Assembly: GCF_003043945.1 (NCBI RefSeq)
Contig: NZ_PYXG01000002.1
Span: 1 to 64,000, forward strand
Reading direction: 5' to 3'
Source: Prevotella sp. oral taxon 376
GTDB taxonomy: Bacteria; Bacteroidota; Bacteroidia; Bacteroidales; Bacteroidaceae
Length of the DNA stretch: 64,000 nucleotides
Shown here: positions 51,835-60,722 of the stretch, piece after piece
How positions within the stretch are numbered: the stretch's first letter is position 1
Layout of the letters: each line of letters opens with the position of its first letter
Position numbers and translations under genes: made by a program
Notes under the pieces: generated by a model
Database searches by the model: none
The model's input: the letters and a program-made list of their open reading frames with translations, nothing else
What the model was told of the DNA's origin: nothing

Positions 51835-53076
51835 CTATTTCGTGTAGAAGTCGATGAGCCTTTGGATGGCTTGGCGGCAGGCCGGACAGAACTCCGGATG
51901 CTGATTTGTGCGCATCCTGCAATCGGGATAGGCTCTATAGACACCTTTCAGGGAATATCCGGCACCCTCATAGAGTCCCACTTTCTTGTCTTTCTTGCCG
52001 ATCAGGTTCTCCCATTTGTTGATAAAGTTTACCTTCGTGGTCAGATTTGGCTCCCAGGGTTCGATATCCGTCGGATACATGGGAATCCGCTCGTTCTCAT
52101 AGGCATACTCGTCGCCGAGTCCGGCAAAGCTGTGCCCGAACTCATGCACGACAACCGGGCGGTAGGCCGGATGATGTGTCATGGAGAGGTTGTAGCTGTT
52201 CAGGATTCCGCCGCCGCCATAGTTTTCCGTGTTCACGAGCACGATAATATGTTCGTATGGGGTGCCTGCGAGCCAGTCGTGCATATCTTTCAGGTGCAGC
52301 GTCGTGAGGTATCTTTCGCTATAGAAAGTGTCGAAGTGGGAATGGAGGGCGGTGTTCTTCCAGATACCTTTCGACGGTTCGCTCGTTCCGCTATCCTTTG
52401 AGGGGGCTTCGACGGCGATGATATGAAACTTTTCCCGATTGCTTTTGAAAGGCTCATGATGGAAGAGGGCCTCGATTGCGATGTTCGCGTCCTGTATAAA
52501 GGTTTGCATTTCATCCTTTTGGTAGCCCTCCGCAAGGAATGCAATGTGGATGCAACGAGTGGTATCCTTGGCCTGTTGGAGCGTTACATAAGGAGTTACC
52601 TCCCGCTCGCCGATATGGCGGATCAGGATGTCGGTGGGTACGACCTGGTGGGTGAGTGAGGCCATAACCTCACGGCGGTTGTCCCTCAGGTCGAGCGTAA
52701 TGTCAATGGTATCTTTCGGAAACGGTACGAGAAACACATTCTCAAACGATTTTCGGATGCCGGAGGCTGCTTCCGGATAGGAGAGCCATTCCTGGAAAAG
52801 GGTAGAGAAGGAGTTGCGGTAAATCACTTTCTGCGTCTTATGGTCGCGCACGGTTATCTGCCCGTTACCCTCAACGGGAAGCCCGGCAAGGTTCTTCGTC
52901 TTGCCGTACCATCGCGGCGACACATTGAGCTGGTCAACCGAGATGCTCTGCTCCTGGTTGTTTCCCGCGAAGTTATAGTCGATTCGCAGGGTCTTATCCA
53001 CGAAGTAGTCCTCGAATCTCTGCGCATTTGCCGCCCCGCATGCCAGGCAGAGTAGCATTAAAATCATTTTTTTCAT
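51835..53076 (-). CDS. M64 (IgA peptidase-like) zinc metallopeptidase
   Basis: 413 residues. Signal peptide MKKMILMLLCLACGAANAQ. The M64 catalytic motif is in YRPVVVHEFGHSFAGLGDEY (HExxH then an Asp/Glu, residues about 306-325). N-terminal beta domain (RIDYNFAGNNQEQSISVDQL). Conserved ENYGGGGILNSYNLS. The C-terminus has a Cys set (YPDCRMRTNQHPEFCPACRQ). M64 enzymes include the Clostridium IgA protease; the target here is unknown. It is flanked by the TPR gene (3 nt gap). Confidence 0.9.
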   Translation of the reverse strand: MKKMILMLLCLACGAANAQRFEDYFVDKTLRIDYNFAGNNQEQSISVDQLNVSPRWYGKTKNLAGLPVEGNGQITVRDHKTQKVIYRNSFSTLFQEWLSYPEAASGIRKSFENVFLVPFPKDTIDITLDLRDNRREVMASLTHQVVPTDILIRHIGEREVTPYVTLQQAKDTTRCIHIAFLAEGYQKDEMQTFIQDANIAIEALFHHEPFKSNREKFHIIAVEAPSKDSGTSEPSKGIWKNTALHSHFDTFYSERYLTTLHLKDMHDWLAGTPYEHIIVLVNTENYGGGGILNSYNLSMTHHPAYRPVVVHEFGHSFAGLGDEYAYENERIPMYPTDIEPWEPNLTTKVNFINKWENLIGKKDKKVGLYEGAGYSLKGVYRAYPDCRMRTNQHPEFCPACRQAIQRLIDFYTK

Positions 53077-53102
53077 AGCCTATACCTTATTATATTGAAT
53101 AG

Positions 53103-54020
53103 TCAGCGAACTCTAAGTTGGTCTCCCACCTTAATCTCATAGTCTTCCGGGAGCTTGTTCATCTTGTAGAGACTGCTCAGGCGGATACCGTATTTCTGGG
53201 CAATGAGATACATGCTCTCTCCTGGTTGCACGATGTGGGGATGATTTTTGAATTCTTTCAGTGCCTTCTTCTGCTTCTTTTTCAGATAGACAATTTCTCC
53301 CTTGTGGAGCACATCCTTGTGATTGCGCTCATTATATTTGGCTATCGAGCGATAGCTGATACCTATTTCTTTCCCTATGTCCTTAAAGGTGTCGCCTTCG
53401 CGGGCATAGATATAGTAGTTTTGGTTATAGAGATAGATGGGGTGCAGGCCCAGAGCCTTGGAGAGAGGGCTGTCTTCCGTGCGCTTTGCCATGAACTTAT
53501 CGTAGCTTCTGGCATAGTCGTATTCATGCAGGCGGTAGAGTTCAATGAGCTGGATCAGTTTGCTCGCATACTGTGGATTGGTAGCATAGCCACACTCCTT
53601 GAGGCCTTGCGCCCATCCCCGATAGTCTGTCCTCTTCAGCGAGAAGAGGCGGCGATAGCGGAGGTTGTTGGCAAGAAATTTACTATGGTCTGTGTAGCTC
53701 TCCTTCGCATTATTGTAGACGCGGAAGCATTCGCCCCTTGCGTCGTCGTCATGATACATCGCCGCCCCTGTCCAGTCATGGCATTTGATGCCAAAGTGGT
53801 TGTTGCCTCTGACTGCCAAATCACTCTTCCCGGCACCGCTCTCGAAGACACCCTGCGCAAGGGTGATGCTTGCCGGTATGCCATATTTCAGCATTTCCTC
53901 GATGGCGAGGTCTTTATATTGGTCGATATAGGTCTGGTAGGCCTGGTTCCATTTCATCTGGGCGTGAATCTGGAGGCACACGCAGGCAGCCAGGAAGGCG
54001 ATGGTTAGTTTTTTCTTCAT
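53103..54020 (-). CDS. Glucosaminidase (GH73) with two LysM domains
   Basis: 305 residues from ATG 54020 (MKKKLTIAFLAACVCLQIHA, signal peptide). GH73 domain (residues 20-170): GIPASITLAQGVFESGAGKS with the catalytic Glu, NNHFGIKCHDWTGAAMYHDD, and GWAQGLKECGYATNPQYASK. Two LysM modules follow (YYIYAREGDTFKDIGKEIGI and HIVQPGESMYLIAQKYGIRL). It cleaves peptidoglycan glycan strands at the envelope, for example in daughter-cell separation. Confidence 0.92.
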   Translation of the reverse strand: MKKKLTIAFLAACVCLQIHAQMKWNQAYQTYIDQYKDLAIEEMLKYGIPASITLAQGVFESGAGKSDLAVRGNNHFGIKCHDWTGAAMYHDDDARGECFRVYNNAKESYTDHSKFLANNLRYRRLFSLKRTDYRGWAQGLKECGYATNPQYASKLIQLIELYRLHEYDYARSYDKFMAKRTEDSPLSKALGLHPIYLYNQNYYIYAREGDTFKDIGKEIGISYRSIAKYNERNHKDVLHKGEIVYLKKKQKKALKEFKNHPHIVQPGESMYLIAQKYGIRLSSLYKMNKLPEDYEIKVGDQLRVR

Positions 54021-54107
54021 GAATTGAACTTCTTGTCGCAAAATTACTTAATAATGTTGAAAAGCGATTGTTAACCCGATTACTTTTAACTCATAATAAC
54101 AATCAAT

Positions 54108-54290
54108 ATGGATGCCCGATCATTTATGCGCCGTTGCCGGTCAACTTATATTGCCCGCTACCATTGGTATGTGGCAGGCATTAATTTGGCTTACAAGGTC
54201 ATCGATGCTTTCCGCATGCAGGGTCTTGCCATGGGGAGGGCCGGGAATACCACAATCATCAGCCATGCATACACCAAAAGAAATCCATGA
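54108..54290 (+). CDS. Small basic protein, 60 residues, uncertain
   Basis: MDARSFMRRCRSTYIARYHW, then YVAGINLAYKVIDAFRMQGL and a TTIISHAYTKRNP end. The stop overlaps the start of the next small frame (ATGA). Arg-rich with one hydrophobic helix. No known family; it may be spurious. Confidence 0.35.
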   Translation: MDARSFMRRCRSTYIARYHWYVAGINLAYKVIDAFRMQGLAMGRAGNTTIISHAYTKRNP

Positions 54291-54475
54291 AGAGAGAATG
54301 TTATACATGCGCCAAGCATGCCTACGCCCACAAGGACATTTCTCCGGGACGACCTCGGAGTCCTTCCATTGGCTATTTCATCATGGGGCGGCATGGGCCC
54401 TTTCGTGGAAATGCTGCCGTTTATGTTATGACCATTCATTACATTGATGAGCTGTTTTCGGTGGTGCAAATGTAG
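54287..54475 (+). CDS. Small basic protein, 62 residues, uncertain
   Basis: MKRECYTCAKHAYAHKDISP, then GRPRSPSIGYFIMGRHGPFR and AVYVMTIHYIDELFSVVQM. It starts at an ATGA overlap with the upstream small frame. CYTC resembles a metal knuckle half. No family recognised; coding status is uncertain. Confidence 0.3.
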   Translation: MKRECYTCAKHAYAHKDISPGRPRSPSIGYFIMGRHGPFRGNAAVYVMTIHYIDELFSVVQM

Positions 54476-55002
54476 TGAAAAAGTTCGTAAAAGCCTATTG
54501 TTTGCCCAAGATTTAAGGGTATACACCCATTTTGCGTGAATCTTTTGTATATCCAGGAGTCAATTCCGTATCGCCATTCTTTTTTGCTTCGAGCATGTAT
54601 TGCTGGGACGGAGACAGATTCCGGCAGTGTGGGGAGCCTCCAGGAGTCTGACGAAATCGGCGATTTCGTCGCTCAATTTCGGCGATTTCGTCGGACAATT
54701 TCGCCGATTTTGTCGCGCTCTTTGCCGTCGGAAGGAAAGTTGAATGAAATCTAAGATATGGCTTTTCTCCGATTCATGCGGGGCGGGAAGCCGACTTTCA
54801 GACCTGATGCAAGGCTCCGGAAACGAATGAAAACAAACATATGGATGCAGCCATAGAGGTCGTTAAGAATATTTCTTGCTGATTTTATACTTGCTTCTGG
54901 AATCCACCGGAATTCGCTTGGCGTATTATTTTTCTTAAAAAATGCAAATAAAAGTATTATAATTGGATATTTTTGCTAAATTTGTCCAAAACACATAATG
55001 CC
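54476..55002. other. Intergenic region with repeat cluster 3
   Basis: No credible gene. It holds palindromic cluster 3 (54650-54714) and the -7 box before the FolK-like gene (TATTTTTG 54968-54975). A 61-codon minus-strand frame across the repeats reads AEIERRNRRF, which is only the translation of the repeats. Confidence 0.6.
54650..54714. repeat. Palindromic tandem repeat cluster 3 (three 22-bp units)
   Basis: GACGAAATCG-G-CGATTTCGTC (54650-54670, perfect), CTCAATTTCG-G-CGATTTCGTC (54672-54692, a left arm like unit 3 and a right arm like unit 1) and GACAATTTCG-C-CGATTTTGTC (54694-54714), with an exact 22-bp period. Confidence 0.88.
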
Positions 55003-55404
55003 ATGGCTATGAAACAACATAAACTGATTATAGCTCTTGGAGCTAATATGGATGCTGACGCAAATATTGACTTGGCTAAGATTCATTTGGGCAAGTTGTT
55101 TCCCGGGATAACCTTTTCGACAGTCATCTCTACCGAGCCCATCGGCATAGAGTCGGACGATTTTCTGAATTGTATCGCCGTGGGGAGCTGTGTCCATAAC
55201 TATACTCAGGTGAATCGGGCGTTGCGGCACATAGAGAAAACCATGGGAAGCGGTAAAGGCGAGCACGGGAAAGGAATCGTGCGCATAGATCTCGACATCC
55301 TCTATTTTGATGATAAAAGGTATCACGAGGATGACTGGAAACGAAGTTATGTTCGCCAATTACTGACAGAAATGGGCGAGAAAGCCCTTATCTGGAAGCC
55401 CTGA
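55003..55404 (+). CDS. FolK-like (HPPK) short protein
   Basis: 133 residues from ATG 55003 (MAMKQHKLIIALGANMDADA). HPPK landmarks: ALGANMDAD near the N-terminus, TVISTEPIGIESDDFLNCIA, LRHIEKTMGSGKGEHGKGIV, and RIDLDILYFDD with the two magnesium-binding Asp. The usual C-terminal part (LPHP, R-FVL) is missing, and it ends YVRQLLTEMGEKALIWKP. So it may be a paralog without full folate-pathway activity. It overlaps the convergent DUF5687 gene by 17 nt. Confidence 0.6.
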   Translation: MAMKQHKLIIALGANMDADANIDLAKIHLGKLFPGITFSTVISTEPIGIESDDFLNCIAVGSCVHNYTQVNRALRHIEKTMGSGKGEHGKGIVRIDLDILYFDDKRYHEDDWKRSYVRQLLTEMGEKALIWKP

Positions 55405-56902
55405 AAGACTCCATGTTGACATAACGACGCTTCATCAGGCGATTGTAGATGTTGCGCAACCATAGCCGGCTGGTCGCAATGAAGAGCAGGCCTATCAGGA
55501 ACATGATGAGATAAGACATGTCCTTGGACAATAGATTCTGCAGGATGTTGACCAGAATCATCGGTATGGCGAACGCGGAAATGGAGGCTGCCACGGAGAA
55601 ATAGTTGTTATCTACATTTCCTTTTGCGATGAATTTCTCATTCAAGGGTATTGTCTGCTTATTGTAAACGGCCATCTGAAAGAGGATGAAGAACTGGAAT
55701 CCCGCCGTGAAGACTCCGTAGGAAAGCAGCATGGCGATATCCCATTTGCCGGTAAAGACCGTCGGGAGCATCAGCAGGAACGGGAATATCAGCATGGCAC
55801 AGTAAAAGATGTATTTGGCCTTCAGCAGGTTCAGGATGTTTTCTTTATGCACCATGAGGCCGTCTATGTAGTTGCCCTCGTTGCACATCACCTTGATAAT
55901 GTTCATAGTTCCCAAGATGACGAAGCAGTAAATGCACCAAAAGTTGGAGGAGAAATCGCCGTCATACACATCTGTAAACGCAATCAGCAAGATGAAGAAG
56001 AAAACTGCAGCGGCACTCGAGATAAAACTTTTCCGTGGGTTCTTATTCCTTAAGATTGTTTTTATCTCGAGTTTCAGGTATTCGCCAATCTCCCCGTATT
56101 GGTCGAGGAATGAGAATCTGGTAACGCTGTGCAGCTTGGTAATTTCGACCTTTGCCAGTTCCTTCCAGACATGGGAGTACTGGATCTTCCTGTTGATGAA
56201 AAAGAGAGCGGTGAGCAGGGCAATGACCCCCAGGAGCGGAAGTGGATTCCCTCGTTCCATGAGGGTGCCGATGCCGGCATAAAGTTCAAAGAAGTTTTCC
56301 CATCCTTTCTTTTTACCAAGCTCCGAGAGGATGGGCGCAGCCATAATGGCATATACCGCAACGGGCAACAGCCACCATAGCTGGCTGTCGGTAATCTTGG
56401 TTCTGCATATCAGATACCATTGGCTGTTGGCAACGATGAGCAACCACCAGAAGAGCAGAAACACGAGAGTTGTCCAGATTGGGTAGCTGAAAATGAGCGA
56501 CATCAGTGCATATGGAATCAGCAAGGTAAACCAAATGAGGTTGCTGCTATTCAGCATCGCGGTTCCCAAGAAAGTGTCGACACAGGCAAATTTGTGGATA
56601 GGTAGCACGATATAGGGCTTTACCAGCTGTGCGGGCGTTTGCTGTACCATGAACCGGAAGCCGAAATCAATGAGGAGGATGAAAGGTGCCAGTCCGAAGA
56701 TAAACTCCAGCTGCGTAACGCTGGTGCTATCGTTTGCGACAAGGGAGAGCATGATCGCGATGAAAATCAGATATAGGAGCATGAGGGAAGAGCCAATGTA
56801 AATCATCACCTTTGCCGCCTTGTTTTGCCGATAGCTTAGCGCTCTCTTCTCCGCGAGTTTGCGATGCCTGCGCAATTCCTTGAATAATGCCAGTCTCTTC
56901 AT
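55388..56902 (-). CDS. DUF5687 family ABC permease-like membrane protein
   Basis: 504 residues with about ten membrane helices (VMIYIGSSLMLLYLIFIAIM, EFIFGLAPFILLIDFGFRFM, LIWFTLLIPYALMSLIFSYP, FISSAAAVFFFILLIAFTDV). DUF5687 proteins in Bacteroidota pair with an ABC ATPase; none is adjacent here. It follows the lolA-like gene by 19 nt on the same strand. The transported substrate is unknown. Confidence 0.8.
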   Translation of the reverse strand: MKRLALFKELRRHRKLAEKRALSYRQNKAAKVMIYIGSSLMLLYLIFIAIMLSLVANDSTSVTQLEFIFGLAPFILLIDFGFRFMVQQTPAQLVKPYIVLPIHKFACVDTFLGTAMLNSSNLIWFTLLIPYALMSLIFSYPIWTTLVFLLFWWLLIVANSQWYLICRTKITDSQLWWLLPVAVYAIMAAPILSELGKKKGWENFFELYAGIGTLMERGNPLPLLGVIALLTALFFINRKIQYSHVWKELAKVEITKLHSVTRFSFLDQYGEIGEYLKLEIKTILRNKNPRKSFISSAAAVFFFILLIAFTDVYDGDFSSNFWCIYCFVILGTMNIIKVMCNEGNYIDGLMVHKENILNLLKAKYIFYCAMLIFPFLLMLPTVFTGKWDIAMLLSYGVFTAGFQFFILFQMAVYNKQTIPLNEKFIAKGNVDNNYFSVAASISAFAIPMILVNILQNLLSKDMSYLIMFLIGLLFIATSRLWLRNIYNRLMKRRYVNMESFRASR

Positions 56903-56921
56903 GGGTGGGAGGTGTGTGTGT

Positions 56922-57533
56922 CTATCTTAAATCGATTACTTCCGCAGTAGGATAATCCTTGGCATTGAATGTAAACAGACTGTTCGGCAGTCTCTTCGCC
57001 TTGAAATTCGAGATGTTTATATCTGTCCAGTCCGAGCCTTGTCGCATGCGAATCTGGCTTGGTCTATAGCTTTTCTTGCCGATACGGATGTAGAGTTCCT
57101 GTACGGTTGCCGACTTGTTTTGTGCAGTCAGGTGAATCCAGTAGTTACTCCCCTTGTCGGTGATACCCATATTGTAGCCTGTCTTATACAGGGTGATGAA
57201 CTTATAGGGGTTCATCCTCATTTGCTGGGCCTCGGTAGGATGGTTCACATTTACTTCATTGGTTTTCTTCATGTAGCTCCATTGGGTCTTGCCGTTATAC
57301 CATACAATGGCTTCGGGAGTCGTTGCGTGGAACATGTTGCCTTTGATGGCGATGGCTCCGGTAACGCTTCCGTATTTCTTGCTTGTCAGTGAGAAGTCGG
57401 CACTTGCACCGTTTTTGCTGCCTACGACGGCAGCGGTCTTGTCAAGCACTTTTCTTGCTAAAGTGGCATTTTGTGCTCCCGATGTAAGGCCTGCCATCAT
57501 CAGGAGCAGGCATATACTTAATTTCTTCGTCAT
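56922..57533 (-). CDS. LolA-like outer-membrane lipoprotein carrier
   Basis: 203 residues. Signal peptide MTKKLSICLLLMMAGLTSGA. LolA-type half-barrel (ADFSLTSKKYGSVTGAIAIK, TPEAIVWYNGKTQWSYMKKT, SDWTDINISNFKAKRLPNSL). It could shuttle lipoproteins across the periplasm. The start overlaps the ftsK stop by 4 nt, a pairing conserved in Bacteroidales. Confidence 0.88.
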   Translation of the reverse strand: MTKKLSICLLLMMAGLTSGAQNATLARKVLDKTAAVVGSKNGASADFSLTSKKYGSVTGAIAIKGNMFHATTPEAIVWYNGKTQWSYMKKTNEVNVNHPTEAQQMRMNPYKFITLYKTGYNMGITDKGSNYWIHLTAQNKSATVQELYIRIGKKSYRPSQIRMRQGSDWTDINISNFKAKRLPNSLFTFNAKDYPTAEVIDLR

Positions 57534-59971
57534 GATTTCAGTTTTGCTAATATCTCGTTCAATGTGTTTTCGTCTTGTACAAGTACATCACGAGGCTTGC
57601 TGCCCATGGCCGATCCTACGATTCCTGCGGCTTCCAATTGATCCATCAATCGGCCGGCACGGTTGTAGCCGATGGCCAGACGGCGCTGGATCATGCTGGT
57701 AGAGCCCTGCTGGGTGAGTACGATTGCACGGGCGGCTTCCTCGAAATAGGGATCTACATTATTCATATTGGCTCCTCCGCCGCCATTGCCGCCAGCTCCT
57801 TCTTCCGACGGCTCCGGGAGTTCCATCGGTTCTATCGGACCGGGTTGGTCGGCCACAAAGTCGTTGATCCTCGCGATTTCAGGCGTGTCAACAAAGGCGC
57901 ACTGCACGCGGACAGGCTCTCCGCCATTCAGGAAAAGCATATCGCCGCGGCCAATCAACTGGTCGGCACCTTTTGTGTCGAGGATGGTGCGGGAGTCGAT
58001 CTGTGCCATTACCCGGAAGGCCATGCGCCCGGGGAAGTTAGCCTTGATGTTACCCGTGATGATCGTGGTCGTCGGGCGCTGGGTGGCTATTACCATGTGG
58101 ATGCCCACGGCACGGGCCAGTTGGGCAATGCGGGCGATTGGAAGCTCGACCTCCTTTCCCGCCGTCATGATCAAGTCGCCGAACTCATCGATGATGACGA
58201 CGATGTATGGCATGTATTCATGCCCCTTGGTAAGGTCAAGCTGATGGCTCAGGAATTTTTCATTGTAATCCTTTATCTTGTTAACTCCTGCCATCTTGAG
58301 GAGATCGTAGCGATAGTCCATCAGCTTGCACAACGAGTTCAGGGTGCGTACGACTTTCTGCACATCCGTGATGATGGGCTCTTCCTCATTCTCTGGGAGT
58401 GATGCCATGAAATGAGGGGCAATCTTATTGTATACGGAGAACTCAACTTTCTTAGGATCGATGAGGACGAACTTCAGCTCATTGGGATGCTTCTTGTAGA
58501 GGAGGGAGGTGATAATGGCATTCAGGCCGACAGACTTACCTTGGCCCGTTGCGCCCGCCACAAGCAGATGGGGAATCTTCGCGAGGTCGACCATAAACAC
58601 CTCATTGGTGATGGTCTTACCCAGTGCGAGCGGCAAATCCATCTTGGCCTCCTTGAATTTCTTGGTTCCAAGGACGCTCTCCATCGACACGATGTTCTTT
58701 TTCTTGTTAGGAACCTCGATACCGATAGTGCCTTTCCCCGGAATCGGAGCTATGATACGAATGCCCAGCGCGGAAAGACTTAGGGCGATATCATCTTCCA
58801 GATTGCGAATCTTGGAGATTCTCATTCCTTCTCCCGGGGTAATCTCATAAAGGGTGATGGTTGGGCCAACAGTTGCCTTAATTTCCTTGATGGTAACGCC
58901 GAAGCTATTCAAGACTTGCACGATATGGGCATTGTTATCCTTGATTTCTTCCATATCAACCTGTGCCTTGTTGTCCGCTTCATACTTCTTTAGCAGGTCA
59001 AGGGTGGGGAACTTGTATCTTAAGAATGGCTCACGAGGGTCGATGGGGGTGCTCAAGTCTATGCCTGACATGACTTGGTTTCCCTTTACGCTTTCTTCAC
59101 TCTTGGCAACTTCTATGGTAAGTTTATCGTTGTTTTCAGCTTGCGCTTCCTTGGGTGTTGGGATAAGATTAGCCTTTGTGCCCGCCATGTCTTCTTTTTG
59201 TATAACAGGATTTGGTGTCAGGTCTATCACCGAAGAGGTGGGCTCTGGGTCGGCGACTTCTCCCGCAGTGCTGTCAATATACTCTGGTTCATTGTTTTGG
59301 CCATTGTGATTGTTGGTAACCGTAAACTTAATTTTAGAAGTAATGTATCCGATGGGATTCAAGGCCTTGCGAATAACTTCTATGGTCTCGGCACTCAGAT
59401 AAGTAAGGAATGCAATGGCCACGATAAGGAGCAATGCCGTGAGTCCCGGAGGGCCAATCATATCCTCAAGCCGCTGTACGCAGAAGAGCCCGTGGTTGCC
59501 ACCAGGATTAAAGACCAGGTCGCCCATGAGCGGGGTAAGAAACTTGGCAAATGTTACCGAGCACCAAATCATTACGAGCATTGTGCCAAAGAACCATTTC
59601 CATAGGTTTATCTTCTGGTAGGCCTTTATAAGCTTCAGGGAAACCAGAATGGCAAATGCAGGAATCATGAATGCCGACAAACCGAAGTTCACCGTGATAA
59701 GGTTATAGGCGATGATGGCTCCTATCGACCCGCAATAATTGGTGAAAGTCTTGTTCGTATTTATCCATTCTCTGGGGCGAAGGCTTTCCAACAGGCTTTG
59801 ATCTGCCTGTCCTGTCGAGAAGTAGGAAATCATAGCGATGATGGCATAGATTGCCAATGCCATCAGTAAAAGTCCTAAAATAAAGTCAGTTTTCTCGTTG
59901 CTGAATATATTGCTAAAGCCGACCGCCTCACCTACACTTCTCGGCTTACGCTCAGTTTTCTTTCTTGCCAT
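57530..59971 (-). CDS. ftsK: FtsK/SpoIIIE DNA translocase
   Basis: 813 residues from ATG 59971 (MARKKTERKPRSVGEAVGFS). Four to five N-terminal membrane helices (residues 20-190), a linker with Pro/Glu repeats, then the motor: Walker A LVAGATGQGKSVGLNAIITS (near residue 490), Walker B PYIVVIIDEFGDLIMTAGKE, and THRE-like ATQRPTTTIITGNIKANFPG. The C-terminal gamma winged helix is TSMIQRRLAIGYNRAGRLMD, the KOPS reader. It moves chromosomes through the septum for dimer resolution. Confidence 0.96.
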   Translation of the reverse strand: MARKKTERKPRSVGEAVGFSNIFSNEKTDFILGLLLMALAIYAIIAMISYFSTGQADQSLLESLRPREWINTNKTFTNYCGSIGAIIAYNLITVNFGLSAFMIPAFAILVSLKLIKAYQKINLWKWFFGTMLVMIWCSVTFAKFLTPLMGDLVFNPGGNHGLFCVQRLEDMIGPPGLTALLLIVAIAFLTYLSAETIEVIRKALNPIGYITSKIKFTVTNNHNGQNNEPEYIDSTAGEVADPEPTSSVIDLTPNPVIQKEDMAGTKANLIPTPKEAQAENNDKLTIEVAKSEESVKGNQVMSGIDLSTPIDPREPFLRYKFPTLDLLKKYEADNKAQVDMEEIKDNNAHIVQVLNSFGVTIKEIKATVGPTITLYEITPGEGMRISKIRNLEDDIALSLSALGIRIIAPIPGKGTIGIEVPNKKKNIVSMESVLGTKKFKEAKMDLPLALGKTITNEVFMVDLAKIPHLLVAGATGQGKSVGLNAIITSLLYKKHPNELKFVLIDPKKVEFSVYNKIAPHFMASLPENEEEPIITDVQKVVRTLNSLCKLMDYRYDLLKMAGVNKIKDYNEKFLSHQLDLTKGHEYMPYIVVIIDEFGDLIMTAGKEVELPIARIAQLARAVGIHMVIATQRPTTTIITGNIKANFPGRMAFRVMAQIDSRTILDTKGADQLIGRGDMLFLNGGEPVRVQCAFVDTPEIARINDFVADQPGPIEPMELPEPSEEGAGGNGGGGANMNNVDPYFEEAARAIVLTQQGSTSMIQRRLAIGYNRAGRLMDQLEAAGIVGSAMGSKPRDVLVQDENTLNEILAKLKS

Positions 59972-60048
59972 TTGTTGGATGTTATTCTTTTTCCTTGCAA
60001 AAATAGTGGAAAAAAACCAGAATCGTTCATAATTTCGTAACTTTTTTC

Positions 60049-60056
60049 TAATTTTG
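60049..60056 (+). promoter_or_regulatory. -7 box of the exonuclease-rlmI-tilS unit
   Basis: TAATTTTG, 20 nt before ATG 60077. Confidence 0.5.
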
Positions 60057-60076
60057 CACATTGTTATAAACGAGTG

Positions 60077-60718
60077 ATGAGAAAAATAATATATAATAAG
60101 TTTGATAAGAGAGCTATCACGGAGATGCCAACAGTCTCGTTTCCCGGCCGCATAATCACAATTATAAGTCCGGGCGAGACCCAGAAGGCGGTGGATTATC
60201 TGTTGTCGAAAGACATTCTGGGAGTTGATACGGAGACCCGCCCATCTTTCAGGAAAGGGGATAATTTCAAGGTATCGCTCCTGCAGGTATCCTCAAGGGA
60301 CACCTGTTTCCTCTTCCGTTTAAACCGCACTGGGCTGACTCCCGCCATGGTAAAACTACTTGAGAATACCTCTGTTCCTATGGTTGGGCTTTCCTGGCAC
60401 GATGATTTGCTGGCCTTGCATAAAAGGGCGGAGTTTAAGCCGGGATACTTCATAGACCTTCAGAACATAGTGGGGGAGCTTGGAATAGAGGATTTGGCTT
60501 TGCAGAAACTTTACGCCAACCTCTTCCATCAGAAAATAAGTAAGCGGCAAAGGCTTTCTAACTGGGAAGCAGATGTGCTGAGCGACAGACAAAAACAGTA
60601 TGCCGCCACGGATGCGTGGACCTGTATAAATCTCTATGAAGAGATACTCCGATTGAAAAGAACAGGAGACTATGAACTCGTAAAAGTCCCTGAACCAGTT
60701 GTAGAACTAAAAGTATAG
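60077..60718 (+). CDS. 3'-5' exonuclease, RNase D-like (DEDDy)
   Basis: 213 residues from ATG 60077. DEDDy motifs: DILGVDTETRPSFRKG (first Asp and Glu, near residue 52), LVGLSWHDDLLALHKR region (Asp), and the Tyr-Asp YAATDAWTCINLYEE (near residue 173). It lacks the HRDC domain of RNase D, so it is a stand-alone exonuclease domain. It probably trims RNA. First gene of a unit with the methyltransferase and tilS. Confidence 0.88.
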   Translation: MRKIIYNKFDKRAITEMPTVSFPGRIITIISPGETQKAVDYLLSKDILGVDTETRPSFRKGDNFKVSLLQVSSRDTCFLFRLNRTGLTPAMVKLLENTSVPMVGLSWHDDLLALHKRAEFKPGYFIDLQNIVGELGIEDLALQKLYANLFHQKISKRQRLSNWEADVLSDRQKQYAATDAWTCINLYEEILRLKRTGDYELVKVPEPVVELKV

Positions 60719-60722
60719 CGAA

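Noticed and set aside
53118..54008. Plus-strand open frame of 296 codons
   Set aside because: Antisense to the GH73-LysM gene.
54513..54698. Minus-strand frame of 61 codons over cluster 3
   Set aside because: It is the translation of the palindromic repeats and has no independent support.
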